Assembly (NCBI GenBank): GCA_022842165.1
Contig: JALHQC010000002.1
Location: 62,001-126,000 of the forward strand
Source of the DNA: a bacterium
GTDB lineage: Bacteria > Pseudomonadota > Alphaproteobacteria > Rhizobiales > Aestuariivirgaceae
Direction: 5' to 3'
DNA length: 64,000 nt
The notes under the pieces are model-generated. The model ran no database searches and had not been told where the DNA came from. It was given only the letters and a program-made list of their open reading frames with translations. Made by a program: the position numbers and the translations under genes. Below, piece by piece: positions 38,857-48,533 of this stretch (positions are counted from its first letter, which is position 1; the number at the start of each line of letters is the position of its first letter).

Positions 38857-39591
38857 TCAGGATTTGTGATGCCAGTCTCCGAGACAGGCCTGCATGAGGG
38901 TGAGGGCCGCGACGGCGGCCGTGTCAGCACGCATGATGCGGGGGCCGAGCGAAATGGCGGTGACGAAGGGCAGCGATTTGAGATGCGCCTTTTCCTCGAT
39001 GGTGAATCCGCCCTCGGGGCCGATCAGCACGGCGGCTGGGGCTTTGAGGGGTTTCAGAGCAACGATGGGATTGGCGATTGCCGCCGTCTCGTCGCAATAG
39101 ATCAGCGCGCGGCCCTCCTCCCACTCGCCAAGAAGTTTCGGCAGCTTTAGGGGTTCATGCACCTCCGGCACGAAGACGAGGTTGCATTGTTCGGCGGCCT
39201 CGATGACGTTCGCCGTCATGCGTTCGAGGTTTACCCGCTCTGCAATGGTGCGCTGGGTGATGACGGGGCGGAGCCTTCGGGCACCTAGCTCGGTCGCCTT
39301 CTGGACCACATAGTCGAGGCGGGCGTGCTTCAGCGGCGCGAAGATGTAGTCGATGTCGGGAGGGGGCGAGACATCGGCCACAAGGCGCTCGCAACGGAGG
39401 CTGACCTGCTTCTTCGAGACGGTTGTGAGATAGGCGAGGAATTCACCGTCGCGGGTGTTGAAGACCGAGACCGGATCGCCGCTGGAGAGGCGCAGCACAC
39501 CCGTCAGGTAATGCGCCTGTTCGCGCGGCAATTCGACTTCCGCGCCTGCGCCCAGGGCGGCGTCGAGGTGGATGCGAGGGGTGGTTTTCAT
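38857..39591 (-). CDS. rsmE: 16S rRNA (uracil1498-N3)-methyltransferase
   Basis: 'QKATELGARRLRPVITQRT', 'LIGPEGGFTIEEKAHL', 'SLGPRIMRADTAAVAAL'. Confidence 0.95.
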   Translation of the reverse strand: MKTTPRIHLDAALGAGAEVELPREQAHYLTGVLRLSSGDPVSVFNTRDGEFLAYLTTVSKKQVSLRCERLVADVSPPPDIDYIFAPLKHARLDYVVQKATELGARRLRPVITQRTIAERVNLERMTANVIEAAEQCNLVFVPEVHEPLKLPKLLGEWEEGRALIYCDETAAIANPIVALKPLKAPAAVLIGPEGGFTIEEKAHLKSLPFVTAISLGPRIMRADTAAVAALTLMQACLGDWHHKS

Positions 39592-39616
39592 GATGTGCCC
39601 GGTGTACACCGCGCGC

Positions 39617-40555
39617 ATGAGCGATGCCAGCAATCACGGGCCCGGAATTGCCGACGCCCTGCCCGGCCACTGGGCGGACCGGCTGCTGCCTGCCGCGCTC
39701 AGGCCCTATGCGCGGCTGATGCGGCTGGAACGGCCGATCGGCTGGTGGCTGCTGCTGCTGCCCTGCCTGTGGGGGCTGGCCTTGGGCCAGACCGCGCTGG
39801 GGGGTGGTGTGCCGGACCTGTGGTTCGCGCTGCTGTTCGTGATCGGCGCCATCATCATGCGGGGGGCGGGATGCACGCTGAACGACATCGCCGACCGCGA
39901 CATCGATGCACGCGTCGAGCGCACGAAGCTGAGGCCCATTCCGGCGGGACAGGTGAGCGTGACGCAGGCGCTGGTGTTCCTCGGAGTTTTGAGCCTCGCG
40001 GGGCTTCTGGTGCTGGTGCAGTTCAACGGGTTCAGCATTGTCCTCGGCGCGTCATCGCTGGCGATCGTCGCCGTCTATCCCTTCATGAAGCGCATCACCT
40101 ATTGGCCGCAGGCCGCGCTGGGGCTCGCCTTCAACTGGGGGGCGCTGGTGGGCTGGGCCGCACTTCACGGCTCGCTTTCGGCGGCGCCGATCCTGCTCTA
40201 CGCAGGGGGTGTTGCCTGGACGCTCGCCTACGACACGATCTATGCGCATCAGGACAGCCAAGACGACGCGATCATCGGCGTCAAGTCGACGGCGCTGAAA
40301 TTCGGCGCGCATTCGCCTGCCTGGCTTTCTGCGTTCTTCTTCGCGGCGCTGGCGCTCATCGATGCCGCGATCTGGCTGGCGGGCGGCGGGATCATCGCGC
40401 ATCTGGGCGTTGCGGGGGCAGCACTTCATGCGGCATGGCAGCTTTCCCGCTTCGATGCTTCGAATTCCCGGCGCTGCCTTGAACTTTTCCGTTCCAACCG
40501 CATATTCGGCCTCATCATCGCAATCGCACTCGCAACGGACAGTATTCTCACATGA
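39617..40555 (+). CDS. ubiA: 4-hydroxybenzoate octaprenyltransferase
   Basis: 'RLERPIGWWLLLLPCLWGLAL', 'NDIADRDIDARVERTKLRPI', 'YDTIYAHQDSQDDAIIGVKSTAL'. Confidence 0.95.
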   Translation: MSDASNHGPGIADALPGHWADRLLPAALRPYARLMRLERPIGWWLLLLPCLWGLALGQTALGGGVPDLWFALLFVIGAIIMRGAGCTLNDIADRDIDARVERTKLRPIPAGQVSVTQALVFLGVLSLAGLLVLVQFNGFSIVLGASSLAIVAVYPFMKRITYWPQAALGLAFNWGALVGWAALHGSLSAAPILLYAGGVAWTLAYDTIYAHQDSQDDAIIGVKSTALKFGAHSPAWLSAFFFAALALIDAAIWLAGGGIIAHLGVAGAALHAAWQLSRFDASNSRRCLELFRSNRIFGLIIAIALATDSILT

Positions 40556-41874
40556 TCGAAGACCTTCTCACGCTGGCGGGCGAGGCCGTGAGCCATGCCC
40601 GCACACTGGGCGCCGATGCCGTGCATGCGGTGGCAGCCGATGGCCGCTCGACCGAGATCGAAATCCGCGAGGGCCACATCGAGAAGGTGGAACAGGCGGA
40701 AGCCCGCGACATCTCGCTGAAAGTCTATGCGGGGAAATCTTCGGCCACCATCTCGGGCAGCGTGCTTACCAAGGAAGCCATTCACCGGCTGGCGGAGACC
40801 GCCCTTGCCATGGCGAAGCTGGCGCCGCCCGACCCCTATGCGGGAATTGCCGACCCGGAGCAGCTTGCGACCGAGATTCGTGATCTCGACCTTGCGGGCG
40901 ATGACATGCCCAATGCCGAAGGGCTCGAAAAGCTGGCGCGGCAGGCCGAGGCCGCGGGACTTGCTGTTGCGGGTGTGTCCAAGTCCGGCGGGGCTGGTGC
41001 ATCGGCGTCCGACCGGTCGATTGCCGTCGTCATGTCCAACGGCTTCGCGCAAGGCTACCGGCGTACCGGCGTGGGGTTGAGCATGTCGGCCATTGCCGGC
41101 GAAGGCCTGGGGATGCAGCGCGACTATGACTACACCTCGGCCATCCACTTCGCCGACCTCCGCAACGCGGAAGAGATCGGGCGCGAGGCGGGAGAACGCG
41201 CGGTGAGGAGGCTTGCCCCCCGCAAGGTGAAATCGCAATCCGTGCCGGTGATCTATGACCGGCGCGTGGCTTCCGGGTTGATCGGCCACCTGCTCGGCGC
41301 CATCAATGGCGCGGCGATCGCGCGCGGCACGAGCTTCCTGAAGGACTGCCTCGGCAGCGAGATTTTCGGCAGCCACATCACCATCATCGAAGACCCGTTC
41401 ATCCGGCGGGGGCTTGGCTCCAGGCCCTTCGATGGCGAGGGGCTGGCTTGCCGCAAGACGAAGCTCATCGACCAGGGCGTGCTGACGAACTGGATCCTCG
41501 ACCTCCGCTCGGCCCGGCAACTGGGCCTGAAGCCCACGGGCCAGGGCTCGCGCGGCGGGCCTTCGACGTCGAACGTCTATCTGCCGGCGGGGGCGCAATC
41601 GCCCGAGGAGCAGATCAAGGAGATCAGCCAGGGACTCTATGTCACCGAACTCATCGGCTCGTCGGTCAACATGGTGACGGGCGACTACAGCCGGGGCGCT
41701 TCCGGCTTCTGGATCGAGAATGGCGAACTGACCTATCCGGTGAGCGAGATCACCATCGCCGGGAACCTGAAGGACATGTTCAGGACCATCATGCCTGCTT
41801 CCAATCTGGAATTCCGCTCGTCGGTCAACGCGCCCAATTGCCGGGTGGAAGGACTGACCATTGCCGGACTTTGA
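40552..41874 (+). CDS. pmbA: TldE/PmbA family metalloprotease partner
   Basis: 'IGHLLGAINGAAIARGTSFLKDCLGSEIF', 'TNVYLPAG'-like and 'GDYSRGASGFWIENGELTYPVSEITIAGNLKDM'. Confidence 0.94.
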   Translation: MIEDLLTLAGEAVSHARTLGADAVHAVAADGRSTEIEIREGHIEKVEQAEARDISLKVYAGKSSATISGSVLTKEAIHRLAETALAMAKLAPPDPYAGIADPEQLATEIRDLDLAGDDMPNAEGLEKLARQAEAAGLAVAGVSKSGGAGASASDRSIAVVMSNGFAQGYRRTGVGLSMSAIAGEGLGMQRDYDYTSAIHFADLRNAEEIGREAGERAVRRLAPRKVKSQSVPVIYDRRVASGLIGHLLGAINGAAIARGTSFLKDCLGSEIFGSHITIIEDPFIRRGLGSRPFDGEGLACRKTKLIDQGVLTNWILDLRSARQLGLKPTGQGSRGGPSTSNVYLPAGAQSPEEQIKEISQGLYVTELIGSSVNMVTGDYSRGASGFWIENGELTYPVSEITIAGNLKDMFRTIMPASNLEFRSSVNAPNCRVEGLTIAGL

Positions 41875-42646
41875 GGCGCTTTCGGCTGACGCGCAGCTGC
41901 TGTTCGACACTGTGCGGCGCGCGGGCGAACTGGGAAGGTCGCTGGCCCGCAAGCGCGTCGAGAAATGGTCGAAGCCGGACGGCTCGGAAGTGACCGAGGC
42001 CGATCTGGCGATCAATGCGCTGATCGCGGAGCGGCTGCGGCCGGCAAGGCCGACCTACGGCTGGCTTTCCGAGGAGACGCCGGATGATCAGGCGCGGCTG
42101 TCGCAGGACATGATCTGGATCATCGACCCGATCGACGGCACCCGCGCCTTCATCCAGCAAAAGGACGAGTGGTGCGTGGCGGCGGCGCTGATCGAGCGCG
42201 GGCGGCCGGTGGCGGCCGCCGTGTACCGGCCGATGGTGGAGGAGTTCTATACGGCGATCGCGGGCCAGGGTGCCCTGCTCGATTCGGTTCCACTCAGCAT
42301 TCCCGACTCGGACAAGCTTCATGGCGCAAAGATCTCCGGCAACCGCAAGGCGCTGGCGGGCCTTGCTTCCTCCGGCATCGAGGGCGACATCAGCGGCGGG
42401 CTGCCGCTGCAATTGCGGCTGGCCTATGTGGCGGCGGGGCGGATTGACGGCGCGGTCTCGATCGGCAACCGCAACGACTGGGACTTGGCGGCGGGCGACC
42501 TGCTGGTGAACGAGGCCGGCGGTCACGTCACTGACACGGAAGGTGCGCGATATATTTACAATCGCCCGGACTCATGGCAGCAGGGACTTGTTGCTGCGGG
42601 TGCGAAACGGCATGCGGCACTCATCAACGCCCTGAGGAATTCATGA
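41861..42646 (+). CDS. Inositol monophosphatase-family / 3'(2'),5'-bisphosphate nucleotidase-like protein
   Basis: 'WIIDPIDGTRAFIQQKDEWCVAAALIE', 'NRNDWDLAAGDLLVNEAGG'. Confidence 0.9.
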   Translation: MPDFEALSADAQLLFDTVRRAGELGRSLARKRVEKWSKPDGSEVTEADLAINALIAERLRPARPTYGWLSEETPDDQARLSQDMIWIIDPIDGTRAFIQQKDEWCVAAALIERGRPVAAAVYRPMVEEFYTAIAGQGALLDSVPLSIPDSDKLHGAKISGNRKALAGLASSGIEGDISGGLPLQLRLAYVAAGRIDGAVSIGNRNDWDLAAGDLLVNEAGGHVTDTEGARYIYNRPDSWQQGLVAAGAKRHAALINALRNS

Positions 42647-42918
42647 CCAAAGCTCCGGCCAATGCGAACAAGCAACTCCTCCATATGGTGTTTGGCGGAG
42701 AACTCGAAGACCTCAAGACGGTGACGTTCAAGGATCTCGCAAAGCTCGACGTCGTCGGCTTCTATCCAAATTACGCCGAGGCGCACAAAGCCTGGCTCGG
42801 CAAGGCGCGGGAGACGATCGACAATGCGCAGATGCGCTATTTCATCGTCCACATGCATCGGCTACTCGATCCCGCGACAGATGTGACGAAGAAAACACCG
42901 GCAAAGAAAAAGGCGTGA
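42643..42918 (+). CDS. DUF4170 domain-containing protein
   Basis: 'LLHMVFGGELEDLKTVTFKDLAKLDVVGFYPNYAEAHKAWLGKARETIDNAQMRYFIVHMHRLLDP'. Confidence 0.88.
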   Translation: MTKAPANANKQLLHMVFGGELEDLKTVTFKDLAKLDVVGFYPNYAEAHKAWLGKARETIDNAQMRYFIVHMHRLLDPATDVTKKTPAKKKA

Positions 42919-43811
42919 TGCTTCCTCCTGCCCTCCGCGCCGTGGTGCCGATGGTGATCGCCATGGGCGTGTTCATCGGCAGCGACAGCGCCATGAAGCT
43001 GGCGCTGGGCAATACGCCGCTGTTCCAGCTGGTGTTCATGCGCGGGCTTGCCGCTGTCGGCATGTGCCTCGTGCTGATCGCCGCGATGGGGCAGGCCCAT
43101 GGACTTCGCCGGATGTTCAATCCCTGGCTGGTGGCGCGGGGCCTGTGCGAAGTGATCGCCAATTTCAGCTTCACCTTCGCTTTGTATTTCGTCGCCATCG
43201 CCGACCTGACCGCGATTGCCCAGACCTGCCCGCTGATGGTGCTGCTTGGCGCCTGGCTGATCTATGGCGAGCGGCTCGGCATGCTCAGGATCGTGCTCGT
43301 CATCATCGGCATCGTCGGTGCACTGCTGGTGGCGCAGCCGGGTTCGGGCGCGGTTTCGCCCTATGCCATCCTCGCCTTCATCACCGCCCTTGCCGCGGCG
43401 GTCCGCGACCTGATCACCCGCAAGGTTCCGGGCGACATTCCGGCACCCGTCGTGGCGCTGACCGTGCTGGTCACCCTGATGCTGGCAGGCGGCCTCGGCA
43501 TGCTGGCATACGAGACGCCGGTAATGCCACCCTTGAGCAGCACGCTGCTGATGCTGCTGGCCGGCGGGCTGCTGACCGCCGGGCACTTCCTGCTGTTCGT
43601 CGCCTACCGGATCGGGCCGGCGCGGACGGTGGCGCCCTTCATGTATACGCTCACCATCTGGGCGGTGCTGGCGGGCGCCATACTGTTCGGCGAGGTGCCG
43701 AATGCGCTGGCGATCGTCGGCATGGGGCTCGTCGTGCTGGCGGGACTGTCGATCATCCTGCTCGACGGCCGGCAGCGGCGCGAGGACGCCGCGCTGGCGG
43801 CATCGGCCTAA
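42915..43811 (+). CDS. EamA/DMT family transporter
   Basis: Two EamA-like halves of TM helices; 'GNTPLFQLVFMRGLAAV', 'PFMYTLTIWAVLAGAILFGEVPNALAIVGMGLVVLAGL'. Confidence 0.93.
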   Translation: MMLPPALRAVVPMVIAMGVFIGSDSAMKLALGNTPLFQLVFMRGLAAVGMCLVLIAAMGQAHGLRRMFNPWLVARGLCEVIANFSFTFALYFVAIADLTAIAQTCPLMVLLGAWLIYGERLGMLRIVLVIIGIVGALLVAQPGSGAVSPYAILAFITALAAAVRDLITRKVPGDIPAPVVALTVLVTLMLAGGLGMLAYETPVMPPLSSTLLMLLAGGLLTAGHFLLFVAYRIGPARTVAPFMYTLTIWAVLAGAILFGEVPNALAIVGMGLVVLAGLSIILLDGRQRREDAALAASA

Positions 43812-44815
43812 AGCAGGCCTTCCGCCTGCAGCCGGCCCAGCGGGAACTGGGCGGCGGGGTTTTCAGACTTCGATGCCTCGAGCTTCGAAAGCGCGGCGGC
43901 GCAATCCTGCTTCATCTGCGCGGTCAGTTCGGCAATCGAGGCAAAGCGCCTGTCGGGGCGGATCATGTCGATGAATTCGACCATCATCTCGCGGCCGTAG
44001 AGGTCGCCGTCGAAGCCGATCAGATAGACTTCGAGGAAGGTGCGGCCGGTGTCGAAGGTCGGACGGTCGCCGAAATAGCCCGCCCCCGGCCAGGCGATGG
44101 CGCCCTTCAGTCTCGCGTCGCGCACCTTGACGGCGTAGATGCCGCGGAACGGATCGGCACCCTTGTCGAGCACGATGTTGAGGGTCGGAAAGCCGATGGT
44201 GCGGCCGCGCTGGTCGCCCCGCACCACCTCGCCCAGCACCATCCAGTTATAGCCAAGCTCGCGTGATGCATCCTTCACCTGGCCGTGGCGGAGGGCCTGG
44301 CGGATGGCGCTCGATGAAAAGGGGGAATGGTGGTCGCCCTCGTCCGTCACCTGCTCGACGATCGTCACCCCGAAGCCCTGCTCGAGGCCAAGCGCCGTCA
44401 TCGTCGCGGGGCTGCCCTTGCGGCCCTTGCCGAAGTGGAAGTCATAGCCCGTCACCACATGGGCGACCTTCAGCCGCGCCACCAGATGCTGCTGCACGAA
44501 GGCTTCGGGCTCGAGTTCGGCGAGTGCCCTGTCGAAAGGCAGCACGGCCATGAAGGAGGCGCCCAGGGCCTTCACGAGCCGTGCCTTCAGGGCTTCGGGC
44601 GTCAGGCGGAAGACCGGCTCGGAGGGGCGGAAGTAAGTGCGCGGATGCGGCTCGAAGCTGACGACGCCCCATGGCCTTCCCAGCCGTTCGGCTTCGGCGC
44701 GCGCAATGTCCAGCAGCTTCTGGTGGCCGCGATGCACGCCGTCGAAATTGCCGACGGCGACGACCGCACCCTTGCAGTTCTCAGGTACCGGTGCGGCTCC
44801 GGCGATCAGATGCAT
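43808..44815 (-). CDS. ribF: Bifunctional riboflavin kinase/FAD synthetase
   Basis: 'VVAVGNFDGVHRGHQKLL', 'SSSAIRQALRHGQVKDA', 'GRTIGFPTLNI'. Confidence 0.95.
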   Translation of the reverse strand: MHLIAGAAPVPENCKGAVVAVGNFDGVHRGHQKLLDIARAEAERLGRPWGVVSFEPHPRTYFRPSEPVFRLTPEALKARLVKALGASFMAVLPFDRALAELEPEAFVQQHLVARLKVAHVVTGYDFHFGKGRKGSPATMTALGLEQGFGVTIVEQVTDEGDHHSPFSSSAIRQALRHGQVKDASRELGYNWMVLGEVVRGDQRGRTIGFPTLNIVLDKGADPFRGIYAVKVRDARLKGAIAWPGAGYFGDRPTFDTGRTFLEVYLIGFDGDLYGREMMVEFIDMIRPDRRFASIAELTAQMKQDCAAALSKLEASKSENPAAQFPLGRLQAEGLL

Positions 44816-44841
44816 CTTGTCCCCTTCCCTGGCGCCCGGCG

Positions 44842-45726
44842 TCACATCCATGACAGGTCATGAACGGTCGCCACGATACGGGCATGGGGCACCGCCTGTC
44901 TGACGGTTTCCTCAACGACATGGAGCCCGACGCTCGCATCGGTGACACCTTCTGCAACAAGAAGGGCGTCAAGGCCATAGTCGGCAGCACCGCGGATATC
45001 GGTTTCGGGGCCATCGCCGATTGCAAGAATTGCCGTTCGGTCCACGTCCTGGCCGCGGATGCGGGAGGCCTCGGAAAGTGCGAGATCATAGATCGGGGGA
45101 TAGGGCTTTCCCGCCATCAGCACCGTGCCGCCCTTCGCCATGTAGAGATCGGCGATCGTTCCGGCGCAATAGAGGATGCGGTCTCCGACCCGCACGATCC
45201 GGTCCGGATTGGCGCAGATCATGACGAGGCCGCGGGCCTTGAGATCGGCGAGCAGCGCGTCGTAATCCTCGAGCCTGTCGTTGCGGTCGTCGAAGAGGCC
45301 GGTGCAGAGCACGGCATGGGCTTCCTCGACGGGAACACGCGAAACGCCGGTGCCGTCATAGATCGAATAGTCGCGGGCTGGTCCCAAGTGAAAGACCTTG
45401 CCGCCGCCGTGCTGGCGCATCAGGACCTGCGTCACATCTCCCGAAGTGACGATCCGGTCATGCGAGGCGGGATCGACACCGATATCGAGCAATTGCTTCT
45501 CGACGCCAATATTGCTGCGCGGCGAATTGGTGACGAGGATGACGGTGCCGCCGTTGCGGCGGTGGCGGGACAATGCCGATACCGTGATGGGGAATGGCGT
45601 GAGGCCGTTATGAACCACGCCCCAGATGTCGCAGAACCATACGGGATAGCGTTCGGAAAACTGCTGCATCAGGCTGCGATCATCAGGCAGCACTGGCACG
45701 GCGCGGGGCGGCGGCGGCACCGGCAT
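44842..45726 (-). CDS. HAD-superfamily hydrolase (TIGR01459-like)
   Basis: 'RYPVWFCDIWGVVHNGLTPFP', 'VILVTNSPR', 'LMAGKPYPPIYDLAL', 'ILAIGDGPETDIRGAADYGLDALLV'; start uncertain. Confidence 0.88.
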   Translation of the reverse strand: MPVPPPPRAVPVLPDDRSLMQQFSERYPVWFCDIWGVVHNGLTPFPITVSALSRHRRNGGTVILVTNSPRSNIGVEKQLLDIGVDPASHDRIVTSGDVTQVLMRQHGGGKVFHLGPARDYSIYDGTGVSRVPVEEAHAVLCTGLFDDRNDRLEDYDALLADLKARGLVMICANPDRIVRVGDRILYCAGTIADLYMAKGGTVLMAGKPYPPIYDLALSEASRIRGQDVDRTAILAIGDGPETDIRGAADYGLDALLVAEGVTDASVGLHVVEETVRQAVPHARIVATVHDLSWM

Positions 45727-46861
45727 CGGCGCGGACCTTGCGCGGCGGCGCGAAGAAGGTTCCAAAGCCGTAGCGGCCGACCTGCGTGGCCGCGGTGGCC
45801 TGCTGGGGCGTTACGATATCCGACACGATGACCTGGAACTGCATGGCGCGCGCATATTGCACGAACTCGCGCCAGGCGGGCGTGGGGCCGGAGCCGCCAT
45901 CGGCGGCATTGGGCGGGAAGGTGAGATAGCGCACCCCAAGCTGGCGCAGCGCCGCGAGATCGAGCCCCGCCACCTGAACCTGCGCCAGAGACATGGTGGC
46001 GCCAAGCCGCGCCAGCCCTGCGAGGTTCCGGATGCCGTCATCGTCAAGCGCGCCCAGGCCGCGATGGTCGAATTCGAAAACCACGCCATTTGCGATATCG
46101 GCTTCGCGCTCGAGGTTCGTGGCGATGCGCTGGATTTCCTCGACCGAGCCCAGGGTGGCGATGCCAAGCGGCAGGAAGGCGCGGAGGCCCGGGTTCCTGG
46201 CGCGCAGCCGGCGCAGCACCGGGGCGACCTGCTTCACCAGATGGGCATCGAGTGCGGGACGCATGCCGCCGGCATTGGCCTTCTGCATCAGATCGGCATG
46301 GGAGACGCTGTGACCATGATCGTCGGCAAGGCTCAACAGCGCGCGGTAATGCGCGGTGCCGCCGGTAGCGAGCTCGATCACCGGTTCCAGCAGCAGTTCC
46401 AGATGCTCGCCCGCCGACTGTGGCCTGGCGGCGGAACCGGGCGGGGCAGCAGCTTCGGCAGCATAGGCGGGCTGAGCTGGCACGTGCGGCCTTTCCTGCG
46501 CCTGAACCAGACGGTTGAGACCATCGCGCAGGTCTTTCAGTTCCGCCCTGACCTCGCCCAGACCATCCAGCGGCTCTTCGATCCTCTGCTCGGCATCGGC
46601 GATGCGGCTGGTCAGCATGTCAAGCCTGTGGACGGCATCGGCCATCTGGTCCTGCTGCTCGTAGAGCCAGTCTTCGAGGCGGGAATATTTCATGACGCCG
46701 GCAATGGCGGTCAGCAGCAATCCGGCGCCGAGCAGCAGGACGACGCCCGCCACCGCCGTAACCTGCACGCTGCCCGACATCAGCATGTAAACGCTGAGAC
46801 CGACAGCCGCGACCGGGAACACAGCCAGCGTGATCATTGCCGGAATGTTGTGACGCGACAT
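45683..46861 (-). CDS. Membrane-anchored degenerate EAL-domain protein
   Basis: Two N-terminal TMs, coiled coil, EAL-like 'LLEPVIELATGGTAHYRALLSL', 'VVFEFDHRGLGAL'; start placed at MSRHNIPAM because a terminator lies between it and the upstream ORF start. Confidence 0.8.
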   Translation of the reverse strand: MSRHNIPAMITLAVFPVAAVGLSVYMLMSGSVQVTAVAGVVLLLGAGLLLTAIAGVMKYSRLEDWLYEQQDQMADAVHRLDMLTSRIADAEQRIEEPLDGLGEVRAELKDLRDGLNRLVQAQERPHVPAQPAYAAEAAAPPGSAARPQSAGEHLELLLEPVIELATGGTAHYRALLSLADDHGHSVSHADLMQKANAGGMRPALDAHLVKQVAPVLRRLRARNPGLRAFLPLGIATLGSVEEIQRIATNLEREADIANGVVFEFDHRGLGALDDDGIRNLAGLARLGATMSLAQVQVAGLDLAALRQLGVRYLTFPPNAADGGSGPTPAWREFVQYARAMQFQVIVSDIVTPQQATAATQVGRYGFGTFFAPPRKVRADAGAAAAPRRASAA

Positions 46862-46902
46862 CAACCGAACTGCCCCTTCTGCCCCTGGCCCACGAATCGA
46901 AA

Positions 46903-46929
46903 GGCCGGAGAGTAGCTCACTCTCCGGCC
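46903..46929 (-). terminator. Rho-independent terminator after the aminotransferase gene
   Basis: GGCCGGAGAGT (46903-46913) / ACTCTCCGGCC (46919-46929), followed on minus strand by TTTCGATT. Confidence 0.88.
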
Positions 46930-46968
46930 CAACTCTATTCACGCGGACGGCGTTTGACCAGTGCCTGA

Positions 46969-48327
46969 TCATGCCACCGAGGCGAGGATCTTCGGCATCT
47001 TGTCGGTGAAGATTTCGTCGATCTGGTTTTCGGTGATCATCAGGGGCGGCGAGAGTGCTATCGTATCGCCGGTGATGCGGACCATCATTCCGACATCGTG
47101 GAAGCCGTTCTCCATGGCCTTGTAGGCGCGCAAGCCCGGCGAGCCTTCGATGGGCTTCAGGTCGATGGCGCAGACGAGACCGATCGTCCGGATGTCTTCC
47201 ACCAGCGGGTGGTTCTGAAGGCTGAAGGCGGCATCGGCCCAGACGTTCTCGAGCTTCGCGGCATTCTCGAACAGGCGCTCGTCGCGGTAGAGGTCCATGC
47301 AGGCGACGCCTGCTGCCGCTGCCATCGGGTGGCCCGTATAGGTATAGCCATGGAACAGCTCGATCACATGATCGGGGCCGTTCATGAAGTTGTCGTAGAT
47401 TCCCTGGCGCACCATGCAGCCGCCCATGGGGACGGTGCCGGAGGTGACGCCCTTGGCGAAGGTGAGGATATCAGGGACGACGCCGAAACGCTCCGCCGCG
47501 AAGGCATGGCCCAGACGGCCGAAGCCGGTGATGACTTCATCGAAAATCAGCAGGATGCCGTGCTTGTCGCAAATCTCGCGCAGGCGCTTCAGGTAGCCCT
47601 TGGGGGGCGGCAGAACGCCCGTCGAACCGGCCATGGGTTCGACGATGACGGCGGCGATGGTGGAGGCATCATGCAGTGCCACCATGCGCTCGAGGTCTTC
47701 CGCCAGATGCGCGCCCCAGGTGGGCTCGCCACGGGTGAAGGCCTGTTCCTTGCGGTTATATGTGTGCGGCAGGTGATCGACACCGGCCAGCATGGCGCCG
47801 AACCACTTGCGGTTGGCGACCATGCCGCCGACCGAGATGCCGCCGAAGTTGACACCATGATAGCCACGCTCGCGGCCGATCAGGCGGGTGCGCGAGGCCT
47901 GGCCATTGGCGCGGTGATAGGCGAGCGCGATCTTCAGCGCCGTGTCGGCTGCCTCAGAGCCCGAGTTGCAGAAGAAGGCGTAGTTCAGGTCGCCCGGCGC
48001 CATGGTGGCAAGCCGCGAGGCAAGCTCGAACACCTTGGGGTGGCCGAACTGGAAGGTGGGGGCGAAATCAAGCTCGGCTGCGGATTTCTGGATCGCTTCC
48101 ACGATGGGGCCGCGGCAGTGGCCGGCGTTCGAGCACCAGAGGCCGGCGGAACCATCGAGAATGGGGCGGCCGGTCATGTCGTAGTAATGCATGTCCTTGG
48201 CGCGGGCGATCATGCGCGGGCGCTTCTTGAAGGCGCGGTTGGGGGTGAAGCCCATCCAGAAGGGTTCGAGATTGTTGGGCGACGGCTCCCACGAGGTGGC
48301 ACCGGCCAGATTCATCGGCTTGTTCAT
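46969..48327 (-). CDS. Class III (omega) aminotransferase, aspartate aminotransferase family
   Basis: 'GSAGLWCSNAGH', 'LLIFDEVITGFGRLGHAFAAERFGVVPDILTFAKGVTSG' PLP Lys. Confidence 0.94.
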   Translation of the reverse strand: MNKPMNLAGATSWEPSPNNLEPFWMGFTPNRAFKKRPRMIARAKDMHYYDMTGRPILDGSAGLWCSNAGHCRGPIVEAIQKSAAELDFAPTFQFGHPKVFELASRLATMAPGDLNYAFFCNSGSEAADTALKIALAYHRANGQASRTRLIGRERGYHGVNFGGISVGGMVANRKWFGAMLAGVDHLPHTYNRKEQAFTRGEPTWGAHLAEDLERMVALHDASTIAAVIVEPMAGSTGVLPPPKGYLKRLREICDKHGILLIFDEVITGFGRLGHAFAAERFGVVPDILTFAKGVTSGTVPMGGCMVRQGIYDNFMNGPDHVIELFHGYTYTGHPMAAAAGVACMDLYRDERLFENAAKLENVWADAAFSLQNHPLVEDIRTIGLVCAIDLKPIEGSPGLRAYKAMENGFHDVGMMVRITGDTIALSPPLMITENQIDEIFTDKMPKILASVA

Positions 48328-48533
48328 CGATCATACTCCTCCGAGCGATGGACCCTGATAGCAGAAAGGCACTCCAAGTGGAAATGCACCAGCTTGGCGC
48401 GGTGGCGGGGGCCAGATGGCGGCAGGACCATTGGGGCGCGGCCTGAAGGGATTTTCTGGCAGTTTCGCATTGCCGCCAGCAGGTTTTGGCTTCAGGATGA
48501 CGGCTGCAGATGGACCAGAGACATGGAATTCCG

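Noticed and set aside
46861-46972. Extended N-terminus of the EAL protein (start at 46972)
   Set aside because: Would span a perfect 11-bp terminator stem at 46903-46929; start at 46861 is more likely
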